64,000 nt of DNA from JABMQB01 sp963678235 (GCA_963678235.1 OY782766.1:4154001-4218000); one strand, 5' to 3'. Counted from the stretch's first letter, positions 17,801 through 27,137 are shown. Made by a program: numbers and translations. The notes: generated by a model from the sequence alone, not told the origin.

Positions 17801-18037
17801 TTATTTTACTGCTTCTTCAATGTGTGCAACTGCTTCGCCAACTGTTGAGATTTTTTCAGCTTGATCGTCTGGTATAGCCAGGTCAAATTCTTTTTCAAAC
17901 TCCATGATTAACTCTACAGTGTCCAGAGAGTCAGCTCCCAAGTCATTTGTAAAAGATGCTTCATTTGTAACTTCACTTTCGTCAACACCTAATTTGTCAA
18001 CAATAATTGCTTTAACTTTTGCTGCTATGTCAGACAT
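17801..18037 (-). CDS. acpP: Acyl carrier protein
   Basis: This acidic 78-residue protein carries acyl chains on a phosphopantetheine arm. The attachment serine is in the motif GADSLDTVELIMEFE. It is the first gene of the acpP-fabF-rnc operon and has a promoter-like element at 18089-18120. Confidence 0.98.
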   Translation of the reverse strand: MSDIAAKVKAIIVDKLGVDESEVTNEASFTNDLGADSLDTVELIMEFEKEFDLAIPDDQAEKISTVGEAVAHIEEAVK

Positions 18038-18088
18038 AACTCTAATTTTTGGTTAATACTAATTTGTTTATTCTTAAAAAATTCGGTG

Positions 18089-18120
18089 CAAAGTAATAAA
18101 TTTACAGTTTATAATTCAAA
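18089..18120 (-). promoter_or_regulatory. Bacteroidota-type promoter of acpP
   Basis: Read on the minus strand, TTTG, a 20-base spacer and TTACTTTG match the -33/-7 pattern except that the first -7 dinucleotide is TT instead of TA. It lies about 52 bases before the acpP start. Confidence 0.45.
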
Positions 18121-18229
18121 GAAAAAAAATAAAAAAATACTTTTAAGCTATATTTGCAAGGCTTTGTAAACAATAATATTTGAATATTGAAATGGATTGT
18201 TCAATCTTTTAAAACTGTAAAAAATCGGA

Positions 18230-18793
18230 ATGAAAAAAATTGCCATATTTGCCTCAGGGTCAGGGACTAATGCTCAAAACATTATTGACTGTTTTTCAAA
18301 AGATAAAATGGTTACTGTAGATTCTGTTTTCACAAATAAACCAGATGCTTATGTGATAAAAAGGGCAGAAAGTGCGGGAGTTAAGGTATTTGTATTTAAT
18401 CGTTCAGAATTTTATGAAACCAATTTGGTTGTTGATATATTAGTTTCACGAGGGATAGATTTGGTTGTTTTGGCAGGATTCCTTTGGCTGATACCTGAAA
18501 ACATGACCAGCGCATTTAAGATCATTAATATTCACCCGGCACTTTTACCAAAATATGGGGGAAAGGGTATGTATGGAATGAATGTTCATGAATCGGTTGT
18601 GAAGAACAATGAAAAAGAATCGGGTATTACCATCCACCATGTGAACGAGAAATACGATGATGGTCAAATAATCTTTCAGGCAACTTGTAAAATAGATCCA
18701 ACTGATACTGCCACTGATGTTGCCGCAAAGATCCATAAGCTGGAGTATGCACATTTCCCACAAATAATTAAGCAGGTTTTGAACGAAATGTAG
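18230..18793 (+). CDS. purN: Phosphoribosylglycinamide formyltransferase
   Basis: PurN transfers a formyl group from 10-formyl-THF to GAR in purine synthesis. The 187 residues fit the family. The N-terminal phosphate-binding stretch IFASGSGTNAQ and the catalytic block INIHPALLPKYGG (Asn and His) are clear. The later segment DDGQII carries the catalytic Asp. It is divergent from acpP, and TATATTTG at 18149-18156 is a likely -7 element. A large amidophosphoribosyltransferase of the same pathway is elsewhere in the window. Confidence 0.95.
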   Translation: MKKIAIFASGSGTNAQNIIDCFSKDKMVTVDSVFTNKPDAYVIKRAESAGVKVFVFNRSEFYETNLVVDILVSRGIDLVVLAGFLWLIPENMTSAFKIINIHPALLPKYGGKGMYGMNVHESVVKNNEKESGITIHHVNEKYDDGQIIFQATCKIDPTDTATDVAAKIHKLEYAHFPQIIKQVLNEM

Positions 18794-18976
18794 TCGGTTT
18801 GGCGGGTTAAATTCTTTTTAATTAAGTTAATACCTGTTAATTCGCAATTTGAGGGAAGAAGAAGCACAAAATTGTTTCGTACTGAGTTTTAAACAGAAAG
18901 CGAGAATTGCGCGAAAGTGTTAAAATCATATTGTTAAATAATGTTAAGAGGTTAAATATCAGGGAGTTTTTAAAAT

Positions 18977-18984
18977 TATCTTTG
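18977..18984 (+). promoter_or_regulatory. -7 element abutting the start of a histidine kinase gene
   Basis: TATCTTTG exactly matches TAnnTTTG. Only four bases (TGCC) separate it from the ATG at 18989, so transcription would begin at or inside the start codon. No convincing -33 TTTG is seen. Confidence 0.45.
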
Positions 18985-18988
18985 TGCC

Positions 18989-20563
18989 ATGAGTAGAAGG
19001 ATGTTATATACTTTAATCGTTATTATGGCTTTTGTAATGGGTGGGTTGATACTGGTTCAATTTAATTCATTAAAACAGGCATCTGACATTAAAGAAGAAC
19101 AATTTGAGGCTTGGGCCAAAAGAGCCATTGATATGGTAATTATGAAACTGGAAGCCAATGAGACTAACCTTGCCCAGCAGGTTGTAAATTACCATACTCT
19201 TAATGATCCCCCTCCCAGGCTTCAAAATAGCTTTATTACTTTGCCTGGAGGAAGTAGTGTTAGCCTGACCTATTCGCTGCAAAATATGTTTGGTTCGTAC
19301 CGCGAAGAGTTGCAGTTTAGTGTTAAAGAAGATAAAAAGGATGAGGGCGACAACCCAACCAGGGGCGAATCGGAAGAGGAACAGGCTGGATTTATACAGT
19401 TAACAGCACAAAATATTATGCGAAGAAGAGCCATGGAGGCACGAATAGCCACCACGGCAATTGCAATTGAAAAACAAAAAATTCAGAGCCGTCCAATCGA
19501 AGAGAGAATTGATTCCACAGTATTGGTAAACCTGTTAAAAGATGCTTTTCAGGAATGTAGGATCGATCTGGATTATAACATTGCCGTAAAATCGTTCCAA
19601 CTGGGGAAAGAAAAAACGATATTGGTCGATCCTGATTATAATCCGGGTGTGCGTAAGTCAATTGTGGCAAACTTGTTCCCAAACGATATTAATGACCGTC
19701 AGCCCAATTATTTATATGTCGATTTTCCGAAAAGATCGGGCTATTTGATTAAACAAACGGGGATTATGGTTATCCCATCTATAATTTTGACCAGCTTGTT
19801 AATTGCAATATTTGTGTATACTATCCTGATTATTTTAAGGCAAAAGAAGCTTTCATTAATTAAAAATGACTTTATAAACAACATGACCCATGAGCTGAAA
19901 ACGCCAATAGCAACCATCTCATTAGCTAGCCAGATGCTTGAAGATACCGGGGTGTCAAATACTCCAAGCACAATAGCACATGTTGCCAAAGTTATTAGCC
20001 AGGAAAGTAAACGTTTAGGTTTTCAGGTAGAAAAGGTGTTGCAAATGGCCGTTTTTAATGAAGGAAAATTGAAATTAAAATTCCGCGAATTGCATCTTAA
20101 CGAGATTGTGAATAAAGTATACACAAATTTCGAAATTAGGGTTAAAAGCAAAAATGGGGTCCTTAGTGCCGATCTTAGTGCCTCAATGGATGAAATTAAT
20201 GGGGACGAGGTACATATTACAAATGTTATTTTTAACTTGCTTGATAATGCATTAAAATATAGTAAAGAAGAACCTCAAATTAAATTGGCAACCGCAACCA
20301 AAAAAGATTTTGTGGTGATTTCGGTAAAAGACAACGGCATAGGAATTGCAAAAGACCACCAAAATCAGATATTTGAGCGATTTTTCAGGGTCCCGACAGG
20401 TAATGTTCACGATGTAAAAGGGTTTGGTTTAGGATTGAGTTATGTGAAAAAAATTGTGGACGCGCATAATGGTAAAATAAAAGTTGAAAGCATATTAAAT
20501 AAAGGAACAAAGTTTAGTTTATATTTTCCAATAAATACAATTAAGCATGGAACAAAAAGTTAA
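18989..20563 (+). CDS. Membrane sensor histidine kinase (OmpR-type partner)
   Basis: This 524-residue kinase has membrane helices at about 4-24 and 255-280 around a roughly 230-residue extracytoplasmic sensor region. A HisKA domain with phospho-acceptor His301 in NMTHELKTPIATISL follows, then a HATPase domain with the N box NVIFNLLDNALKYS and the glycine boxes DNGIGIAKD and GFGLGLSYV. It overlaps the response regulator gene by 17 bases. The signal is unknown. A -7 element directly before the ATG suggests a leaderless transcript. Confidence 0.93.
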   Translation: MSRRMLYTLIVIMAFVMGGLILVQFNSLKQASDIKEEQFEAWAKRAIDMVIMKLEANETNLAQQVVNYHTLNDPPPRLQNSFITLPGGSSVSLTYSLQNMFGSYREELQFSVKEDKKDEGDNPTRGESEEEQAGFIQLTAQNIMRRRAMEARIATTAIAIEKQKIQSRPIEERIDSTVLVNLLKDAFQECRIDLDYNIAVKSFQLGKEKTILVDPDYNPGVRKSIVANLFPNDINDRQPNYLYVDFPKRSGYLIKQTGIMVIPSIILTSLLIAIFVYTILIILRQKKLSLIKNDFINNMTHELKTPIATISLASQMLEDTGVSNTPSTIAHVAKVISQESKRLGFQVEKVLQMAVFNEGKLKLKFRELHLNEIVNKVYTNFEIRVKSKNGVLSADLSASMDEINGDEVHITNVIFNLLDNALKYSKEEPQIKLATATKKDFVVISVKDNGIGIAKDHQNQIFERFFRVPTGNVHDVKGFGLGLSYVKKIVDAHNGKIKVESILNKGTKFSLYFPINTIKHGTKS

Positions 20564-21236
20564 ATTATTATTAGCAGAAGATGACGAAAATTTAGGATTG
20601 TTGTTAAAAGAATACCTCATAGCTAAAGGATTTGATGCAGATCTCTATCCCGATGGCGACCTTGCTTACAAAGGTTTTGCAAAAAACCATTACGATATAT
20701 GTGTTTTAGATGTGATGATGCCTAAAAAAGATGGATTTACCCTGGCCAAAGAAATCCATATGGTTAATAGCGAAATGCCCATTATTTTCCTTACAGCTAA
20801 AAACCTTAAGGAAGATGTTTTGGAAGGATTTAAGATTGGTGCTGATGATTATATTACAAAACCATTTAGCATGGAAGAGCTGATTTTCCGGGTAGAAGCG
20901 ATTTTAAGAAGGTCATCACCGGAAGGACAATCAGGGGCTCAAATGGAATTTAAAATTGGAAAATTTCTGTTCGATTCCAGAAAACAAATATTATCTGATG
21001 GGTCAGAAACCGTGAAATTAACTACTAAAGAATCTGATCTGCTGAAATTGCTTTGCCAAAATGCAAACAAGGTTTTAGAACGGAATTTCGCGCTAAAATC
21101 TATTTGGATTGACGACAATTATTTCAATGCCAGAAGTATGGATGTATACATTACCAAACTAAGAAAACATTTGAAAAGCGAGCCAAAAGTTGAAATAATA
21201 AATGTACACGGGAAAGGTTATAAACTTATTATATAA
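20547..21236 (+). CDS. OmpR/PhoB-family response regulator
   Basis: The 229-residue protein has a receiver domain with phospho-acceptor Asp55 in LDVMMPKKDGF and Lys of ITKPFSM. It ends in a winged-helix DNA-binding domain (about 130-229) with LTTKESDLLKLL and DVYITKLRKHLK. It overlaps the preceding kinase gene, so the two form a cognate pair. A strong hairpin terminator follows. Confidence 0.95.
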   Translation: MEQKVKLLLAEDDENLGLLLKEYLIAKGFDADLYPDGDLAYKGFAKNHYDICVLDVMMPKKDGFTLAKEIHMVNSEMPIIFLTAKNLKEDVLEGFKIGADDYITKPFSMEELIFRVEAILRRSSPEGQSGAQMEFKIGKFLFDSRKQILSDGSETVKLTTKESDLLKLLCQNANKVLERNFALKSIWIDDNYFNARSMDVYITKLRKHLKSEPKVEIINVHGKGYKLII

Positions 21237-21276
21237 TATCAAGAAGGGAAATAATATTTACATTATTAAATTGATG

Positions 21277-21317
21277 GAAAACTAAGGGGGGCGTAATTTG
21301 CGTTCCCCTTAGTTTTT
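21277..21317 (+). terminator. Terminator after the two-component operon
   Basis: The arms AAAACTAAGGGG and CCCCTTAGTTTTT pair around a central stem-loop and end in a T run. It separates the regulator gene from the solitary exbD. Confidence 0.88.
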
Positions 21318-21347
21318 ATGCCTGGTGACAGCTATATTTTTTGATTT

Positions 21348-21365
21348 GGGGCACAAATATTGTTT
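21348..21365 (+). promoter_or_regulatory. Sigma-54-like promoter upstream of the solitary exbD
   Basis: GGGCACAAATATTGTTT has GG (21350-21351) and GT (21362-21363) separated by 10 bases. It matches TGGCAC-N5-TTGCA except for the first T and the -12 C. It lies 45 bases before the ATG. The same deviation (GT instead of GC) is found at the exbB site near 6566. Confidence 0.4.
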
Positions 21366-21407
21366 TTATTGAACTAATGTACAATTAAACAATAGGAGGA
21401 TAAAGTT

Positions 21408-21980
21408 ATGGTTAAAAGAATTCCAGAAGTGCCCGGCGCTTCATTGGCAGATATCGCCTTTATGTTGCTCATTTTTTTTCTTGTTACTACTACTATGGAT
21501 GTAGATAGTGGATTGCGCAGGGTATTGCCCCCAATGCCTTTAGATGTTCCTGAAAATACAGAAAAGAAAGAGAGAAATGTTTTTGTTGTTTTGGTTGATC
21601 AGAATAATCGTTTGATGGTTGAAGGCGAATTAATGGGAAATGTTAATGACCTTCGGGGCAAAGCGAAAGAATTTTTAGAAAATCCAAACAATGCAAGCAA
21701 CCTTCCTGAAAAGGAAACTAAAACCATACCGTATTTTGGAGAATATTTAATTTCTCCCAAAGCAATAATTTCATTATGGAACGATGTAGGTACCCAGTAT
21801 GGAACGTATATTACCGTTCAGAACGAATTAGTTGGGGCAATTAATGAACTGAGGAATGAACTAGCAATAAGCAAGTTTGGCAAGTCTTATGAAAGTTTGG
21901 ATGAGGATAGGAAAAATGCAGTTCGAATGATCTATCCTCAAAAAATATCGGAAGCAGAACCCAGGAAGATAGGTGACTGA
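21408..21980 (+). CDS. exbD: ExbD/TolR-family protein, solitary paralogue
   Basis: The 190-residue protein is a close paralogue of the exbD at 8020. The first 44 residues are nearly identical (VPEVPGASLADIAF against IPEVPGASLADIAF, then the same membrane helix). The C-terminal segments SLWNDVGTQYG and YESLDED are shared. Differences concentrate in the linker at about residues 45-60 and 85-105. It is a one-gene unit with its own promoter-like site and terminator, with no exbB beside it. It could replace copy 1 in the motor under other conditions; this is inference. Confidence 0.88.
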   Translation: MVKRIPEVPGASLADIAFMLLIFFLVTTTMDVDSGLRRVLPPMPLDVPENTEKKERNVFVVLVDQNNRLMVEGELMGNVNDLRGKAKEFLENPNNASNLPEKETKTIPYFGEYLISPKAIISLWNDVGTQYGTYITVQNELVGAINELRNELAISKFGKSYESLDEDRKNAVRMIYPQKISEAEPRKIGD

Positions 21981-21997
21981 TGAGAATTAACTATTAT

Positions 21998-22023
21998 AAA
22001 AGGCAGATTTTAACCTGCCTTTT
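21998..22023 (+). terminator. Terminator after the solitary exbD
   Basis: The arms AAAAGGCAG (21998-22006) and CTGCCTTTT (22015-22023) pair perfectly. It is symmetric, so it may also serve the minus-strand aspS that ends at 22043. Confidence 0.85.
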
Positions 22024-22042
22024 ATAATATAATATTGAATAT

Positions 22043-23797
22043 CTATGATTGCTCTTCTTTTAGTTTTAGCAGTAATTCGTCTAGCTGTGCTTCTGCAATT
22101 AACGATGGTGAATCAATCATGACGTCCCTTCCTGAATTGTTTTTAGGGAAAGCAATTACATCACGGATACTGTCAATTCCTGCAAACAACGAAACCAATC
22201 GGTCGAAACCAAAAGCAATTCCGGCATGAGGTGGGGCACCATATTTAAATGCATTCATTAAAAAGCCAAATTGTTCTTTGGCTTCTTCGGGAGTGAAACC
22301 TAATAAATCGAACATTTTTGCCTGAAGTGCCGAATCAAAAATACGAACCGATCCACCACCAATTTCAACACCATTTATCACAAGGTCATAAGCATTTGCC
22401 CTAACTTTTCCAGGATCAGATTCCAACAACGGGATATCTTCCGGTTTTGGTGATGTGAACGGGTGATGCATAGCGTAAAAACGTTTGCTTTCTTCATCCC
22501 ATTCTAAAAGTGGGAAGTCAACCACCCAAAGTGGTTTAAAGGTATTTTTATTTTTAAGCCCAAGTTGTTTTCCCATTTCAAGCCTTAATTCACCCAGCGC
22601 AACCTGCATTGGTGCTTTATCTCCCGACATTACCAGAATCAAATCTCCTGCCTCTGCACCCACTTTATCAGCCCAGTTTTTCAGGTCATCTTGTCCGTAA
22701 AACTTGTCAACCGACGATTTATATGTACCATCTTCATTGCATTTTACATACACCAAACCTTTGGCACCAATTTGAGGGCGTTTTACCCAATCAATTAGTG
22801 CATCTAATTGTTTTCTGGTGTAATCTCCGCATCCTTTGGCGCAAATTGCCCCAACGTATTCAGCAGAATCAAAAACAACAAAATTATTTCCTTTCACAGT
22901 TGATGAAATATCGTTTAATAACATTTCAAACCGGGTATCCGGTTTATCCGATCCGTATTTCTCAATTGCTTCAGCGTAAGGCATAATAGGGAAATCCTGT
23001 ATGTCGATGTTTTTTATTTCTTTAAACAAATGCCTGGTCAATCCTTCAAAAGTGCTTAAAACATCGGCTTGTTCCACAAACGACATTTCGCAGTCAATTT
23101 GTGTAAATTCAGGCTGCCTGTCTGCACGCAAATCTTCATCCCTAAAGCATTTTACAATCTGGTAATACTTGTCGAACCCGGCCACCATAAGCAATTGCTT
23201 AAATACCTGGGGAGATTGAGGAAGCGCATAAAATTCATGTGGGTTCATTCGTGATGGGACCACAAAATCACGGGCTCCTTCCGGTGTTGATTTAATAAGC
23301 ACAGGGGTTTCAGTTTCAATAAAATCCAGCTTATTTAAATAATTCCGTGTTACGTGGGCCATTTTTGCCCTTAAAACGATATTTTTTTGGACATTGCTTC
23401 TACGAAGGTCTAGATAACGGTATTTCATTCGAAGTTCATCGCCACCATCGGTATCGTCCTGAATTGTAAACGGAGGTGTTTCAGCAGGTCCTAAAATGTT
23501 TAATTCGGTCAGTTCAATTTCAACTTCCCCGGTAGGGATTTTTGTGTTTTTACTGGACCTTTCCCTTACAATTCCTTTCACCTGAATGACAAATTCACGG
23601 CCAATCGATTCAATTTTTGACGAAAGTTCTTTTGTGGTATTATCATCCGCCACAAGTTGTGTGATCCCATATCTGTCGCGCAAATCAATAAAAGTCATTG
23701 CCCCAAGGTCCCTTACTCTTTGCACCCAGCCTGCCAATGTTATTTCCTTATTAATATCTTCAATTCTAAGTTCTCCACAAGTATGTGTCCTATACAT
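22043..23797 (-). CDS. aspS: Aspartyl-tRNA synthetase
   Basis: AspRS charges tRNA-Asp. From the ATG at 23797 the protein has 584 residues: an N-terminal OB-fold anticodon domain (RTHTCGELR, TLAGWVQRVRDLG), the class II catalytic core with motif 2 RDEDLRADRQPEFTQID, the bacterial GAD insertion and motif 3 FGFDRLVSLFAG. An open frame extends 72 codons further upstream, but that part has no AspRS similarity and overlaps the divergent tadA, so I reject it. Confidence 0.96.
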   Translation of the reverse strand: MYRTHTCGELRIEDINKEITLAGWVQRVRDLGAMTFIDLRDRYGITQLVADDNTTKELSSKIESIGREFVIQVKGIVRERSSKNTKIPTGEVEIELTELNILGPAETPPFTIQDDTDGGDELRMKYRYLDLRRSNVQKNIVLRAKMAHVTRNYLNKLDFIETETPVLIKSTPEGARDFVVPSRMNPHEFYALPQSPQVFKQLLMVAGFDKYYQIVKCFRDEDLRADRQPEFTQIDCEMSFVEQADVLSTFEGLTRHLFKEIKNIDIQDFPIMPYAEAIEKYGSDKPDTRFEMLLNDISSTVKGNNFVVFDSAEYVGAICAKGCGDYTRKQLDALIDWVKRPQIGAKGLVYVKCNEDGTYKSSVDKFYGQDDLKNWADKVGAEAGDLILVMSGDKAPMQVALGELRLEMGKQLGLKNKNTFKPLWVVDFPLLEWDEESKRFYAMHHPFTSPKPEDIPLLESDPGKVRANAYDLVINGVEIGGGSVRIFDSALQAKMFDLLGFTPEEAKEQFGFLMNAFKYGAPPHAGIAFGFDRLVSLFAGIDSIRDVIAFPKNNSGRDVMIDSPSLIAEAQLDELLLKLKEEQS

Positions 23798-23881
23798 GTT
23801 ATACCAGTTATAATTTGCTTGCGAAAATAAGAAGTTTTTAGCAATTTCGGCTTTTGAAGTTGATAATTCTTGTTTCGGGAG

Positions 23882-24328
23882 ATGATAGAGCCATTTGATG
23901 ACAATTATTTTATGAAGAAAGCACTGCAGGAGGCAGCTTATGCTTTTGAAAAGGGGGAAGTCCCGGTAGGTGCAATTGTTGTCGCCAACCAGCAGATCAT
24001 TGCCCGGGCACATAATTTAACCGAAACGCTGAACGATGTCACTGCCCATGCTGAGATGCAGGCGATTACCGCAGCAACAAATACCCTGGGAGGTAAATAT
24101 TTGAACGACTGTGTTTTATACGTAACACTTGAGCCCTGTGTGATGTGTGCCGGGGCACTTTCGTGGTCACAAATTGGCAAGGTCGTTTATGGTTGCCCGG
24201 ATGAAAAACGTGGTTATAAATCCATTGCACCCAATGCCTTACACCCGAAAACAGAAGTTGTTGGCGGAGTTCTTGAAAATGAGAGCAAACAACTAATACA
24301 GGAGTTTTTTAAGAATAAACGGCAATAA
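23882..24328 (+). CDS. tadA: tRNA(adenine34) deaminase / cytidine-deaminase-fold protein
   Basis: TadA converts A34 to inosine in tRNA-Arg so that it reads several codons. The 148 residues show the zinc-dependent deaminase motifs HAEMQAI and PCVMCAGAL and the early GEVPVGAIVV block. The ATG at 23882 is preferred; an upstream TTG is weaker. It diverges from aspS. Related guanine deaminases have the same fold, but the length and motifs fit TadA better. Confidence 0.88.
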   Translation: MIEPFDDNYFMKKALQEAAYAFEKGEVPVGAIVVANQQIIARAHNLTETLNDVTAHAEMQAITAATNTLGGKYLNDCVLYVTLEPCVMCAGALSWSQIGKVVYGCPDEKRGYKSIAPNALHPKTEVVGGVLENESKQLIQEFFKNKRQ

Positions 24329-24350
24329 AAAAGCCGGAAAAACCGGCTTG
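24326..24350 (-). terminator. Terminator for the minus-strand small membrane protein gene
   Basis: AAGCCGG-AAAAA-CCGGCTT forms a 7-bp hairpin. Read on the minus strand it is followed by a run of T residues, so it terminates the gene at 24389-24667. It touches the end of tadA. Confidence 0.8.
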
Positions 24351-24388
24351 TAAAGGGTGTTTGTAAATATAAATAATCAACTTATTGT

Positions 24389-24667
24389 CTAATTTGATTG
24401 CTTATCGATATTTGGTTTTATCAAACTCCAACCAATTACGATGAGCAGGATTCCTAGTAATCCAAATGTGATTAATCCTGATGAAGCAGCCAAAGGCTCT
24501 CCGTTATACATCGATTTAATCACCCAGGCAACTGAGAATAAAAAAACAGATACACCAACCATGCTGGTAAGAAGCGCAAGAATTGGCACTCCGTACTTAA
24601 TCCAGTAATAGCTTATAAATAATCCAATCGCTGCAGAAACTCCAAGTAATAACCATAATAAAGCCAT
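24389..24667 (-). CDS. Small three-helix membrane protein, unknown
   Basis: I do not recognise this 92-residue protein. It shows three hydrophobic segments (about 2-20, 26-50 and 62-82) and a short charged tail. It has its own terminator and lies between tadA and aroA with a 116-base upstream gap. The consistent hydrophobic pattern and the terminator make it a likely real gene. Confidence 0.6.
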   Translation of the reverse strand: MALLWLLLGVSAAIGLFISYYWIKYGVPILALLTSMVGVSVFLFSVAWVIKSMYNGEPLAASSGLITFGLLGILLIVIGWSLIKPNIDKQSN

Positions 24668-24783
24668 GATCGTATTTTTTTATTGATACTTATTTTAATT
24701 TATACGTCAAAGATAGCTTGAGAGGCACGGGTGGGAAATAGGGGATATTCTGATTTTACTTCGGGGAATTCCCTAGAATGGTT

Positions 24784-26013
24784 CTATACTTCTTCAATTG
24801 TAAAACCACATTTCTTTAAATCGTTCCAAAAATTAGGATAGGATTTGGTAACCACGAGTGGTTCATGAATAATTATGGGTGCATTGATTGCAAGGGGTGC
24901 AAACGCCATTGCCATTCTATGGTCTTTATAAGTGGCAATAATTGGGGTAGCTTCTTTTTCTGAATCGATAATCTTTCCATCCCATTTAAGCTCGCCATGC
25001 TGAGGTTCCGATAAAATTGCACCGAACTTTAACAGTTCATCTTGTAACGCTTTAATTCTGTTGGTTTCTTTAATTTTTAAGGTTTTTAAACCTTTAAAAT
25101 GGAAGGGGATTTTTTTAGCAACACATAAAACCGCCATGGTTTGTGCCACATCAGGGTTTTCGATAAAGTCAAGTGAAAGGTGATTCGGGGTTTTATTCCC
25201 GCGATTTAGCAATTGAATCCCTTCTTGGTTGCTAATTGTTTCCACACCAAATTCTTCAAACCATTGGGCTATGTTTGCATCGCCCTGAAGACTGGGCAAT
25301 TGTAGTCCGTTAATTTGAATTTCAGAATGATCGCACATGGCTATTATTTGGTACCAATACGATGCTCCCGACCAATCGCCTTCCACGGTGTAGTCAATTG
25401 GCAAGTAATTTTGTTCCTCAATCCGTATCTCATTTCCTTTCCAAACATGGTGAACCCCAAATTTAGCCATTAAATTAAGGGTTAGCTCGATGTACGATCT
25501 TGAAGTGATTTTATTCTTCAAACGAAGTGTCAGTCCATTTTCAAGATAGGGTGCGATTAACAAAAGTGCTGTAATGTATTGGCTACTAATACTTCCATCA
25601 AGTTCTAGTATTCCCCCTTTTAAATGCGATCCGAATATCCGAAGCGGAGGGTATCCTTCTTTTTCAATGTATTCAATTTTAGCACCCAAGGCATTAAGTG
25701 CATCCACAAGAATCCCAATTGGGCGCTCCTTCATTCGTTGCGAGCCTGTTATTTCCCACTGCCCAACAATTTTTGACAAATATGCCGTCAGGAAACGCAT
25801 TGCAGTTCCGGCATGACCAATATTAAACGTATTGGTATTCGAATTCAAAACGTCCTGCATTACTTTTGTGTCGTCACTGTCCGAGAGGTTACCAATAGGA
25901 AATGGGCTGTAATTTAGGGCATTAATTATAAGTACCCTGTTGCTAATACTTTTAGATGAAGGCAGGTTTATTTCACCCGTTATATTTTTTGGTGCAGTTA
26001 TTTTGTATTGCAT
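24784..26013 (-). CDS. aroA: 3-phosphoshikimate 1-carboxyvinyltransferase (EPSP synthase)
   Basis: This enzyme joins phosphoenolpyruvate to shikimate 3-phosphate in aromatic amino-acid synthesis. The 409 residues show the N-terminal phosphate motif LPSSKSISNR, the central GTAMRFLTAYL motif and the C-terminal KETNRI and DHRMAMAFAPLA segments. It lies 37 bases after aroB on the same strand, so two shikimate-pathway genes are probably co-transcribed. Confidence 0.95.
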   Translation of the reverse strand: MQYKITAPKNITGEINLPSSKSISNRVLIINALNYSPFPIGNLSDSDDTKVMQDVLNSNTNTFNIGHAGTAMRFLTAYLSKIVGQWEITGSQRMKERPIGILVDALNALGAKIEYIEKEGYPPLRIFGSHLKGGILELDGSISSQYITALLLIAPYLENGLTLRLKNKITSRSYIELTLNLMAKFGVHHVWKGNEIRIEEQNYLPIDYTVEGDWSGASYWYQIIAMCDHSEIQINGLQLPSLQGDANIAQWFEEFGVETISNQEGIQLLNRGNKTPNHLSLDFIENPDVAQTMAVLCVAKKIPFHFKGLKTLKIKETNRIKALQDELLKFGAILSEPQHGELKWDGKIIDSEKEATPIIATYKDHRMAMAFAPLAINAPIIIHEPLVVTKSYPNFWNDLKKCGFTIEEV

Positions 26014-26050
26014 GATCGATGCCCTTTTTGACTCCGGTGAATTTCTTGAA

Positions 26051-27115
26051 TTATAGGTTTTTGTAATAATCTAAGGCTTCAAATATCAATTCTTTGTTAC
26101 AATTCTGGTTAATTTTAAACTTCCCAACTTCAGAAATGAGGGTGAAGTTTATTCTTCCATCTTCGTTCTTTTTATCGTGGGTCATGTATTTATATAACGC
26201 TTCGTAGTCAGAAGTTTCAATTTCAAACTTTCCGTAAAGGGATAACAACCAGTCCGAAATTTCTTTTAAAAGTGATGTGGAAAATTCACAAACCTTTGAG
26301 GAAAGGAATAACTCGATCAACATTCCGTAGGCGACCCCATAGCCATGAAGAATTGGTCGGTTCTGGTACATGGCGAAACTTTCGAAAGCATGGCCAGCGG
26401 TGTGTCCGAAATTCAGGGCTTTTCGTATGTTTTTCTCAAATGGGTCGTTACTAACGAAATATTCTTTTACAGATACCGAATGTTTGATGATATCTTGTAA
26501 TATTTTATAATCAATCGTATCTAAGTCAAAATCTTTTAATTCTTCGTAGTGGTTTTCACTTTTAATCAAGCCATGCTTAATCATTTCGGCATATCCTGAT
26601 ATAAAGTTTTCGCGATCGATGGTTTTAAGAAAATTAGTGTTGATTAAAACAGCATTTGGCTCTTTAAAGGTCCCGATTTCATTTTTCAAGCCATTAAAAT
26701 TCATCCCTGTTTTTCCTCCAACCGAAGCATCAACTTGTGACAAAAGTGTTGTTGGGATGTTTACAAAATCGATCCCACGTTTGAATGTTGTTGCTGCAAA
26801 TCCTGCCAAATCGGTGAGCATTCCACCACCAATATTAATCAGCAATGATTTACGATCGGCACCGTTTTTACTCAAGGCTTCCCAAATAATAGCAACAGAG
26901 TTTATATTTTTATTGGTCTCATTGGCAGGAATTTCAATGGTATATATGTTGTGGTTGTTAATAAAATCCTGAACGATAGGTAGGCATAATTCCTTCACAT
27001 TGCTTTCTGTAGCAAGAAAAATTTTACCTTTCGGGTAATCTTCAATAATTTCATCCAGTTTACGTTTTATATCATGTGTAAACAGAATTTCAGAGTTTTT
27101 CTTTGAAATAGTCAT
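26051..27115 (-). CDS. aroB: 3-dehydroquinate synthase
   Basis: AroB cyclises DAHP to 3-dehydroquinate, the second step of the shikimate pathway, using NAD and a divalent metal. The 354 residues carry GGGMLTDLAGFAA, the PTTLLSQVDASVGGKTGMN block and the metal-site segment NFGHTAGHAFE. It is the first gene of the aroB-aroA unit and has a matching -7 element. Confidence 0.95.
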   Translation of the reverse strand: MTISKKNSEILFTHDIKRKLDEIIEDYPKGKIFLATESNVKELCLPIVQDFINNHNIYTIEIPANETNKNINSVAIIWEALSKNGADRKSLLINIGGGMLTDLAGFAATTFKRGIDFVNIPTTLLSQVDASVGGKTGMNFNGLKNEIGTFKEPNAVLINTNFLKTIDRENFISGYAEMIKHGLIKSENHYEELKDFDLDTIDYKILQDIIKHSVSVKEYFVSNDPFEKNIRKALNFGHTAGHAFESFAMYQNRPILHGYGVAYGMLIELFLSSKVCEFSTSLLKEISDWLLSLYGKFEIETSDYEALYKYMTHDKKNEDGRINFTLISEVGKFKINQNCNKELIFEALDYYKNL

Positions 27116-27137
27116 TTCGCTGTGTTAAATTGCAAGG

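Noticed and set aside
18870..18885. A fourth sigma-54-like site (AGCACAAAATTGTTT) before the histidine kinase gene
   Set aside because: The GG is missing and the spacing to the second element is one base short.
23798..24013. N-terminal extension of aspS by 72 codons
   Set aside because: The extra residues have no synthetase similarity and overlap the divergent tadA coding region. ATG 23797 starts the OB-fold domain directly.
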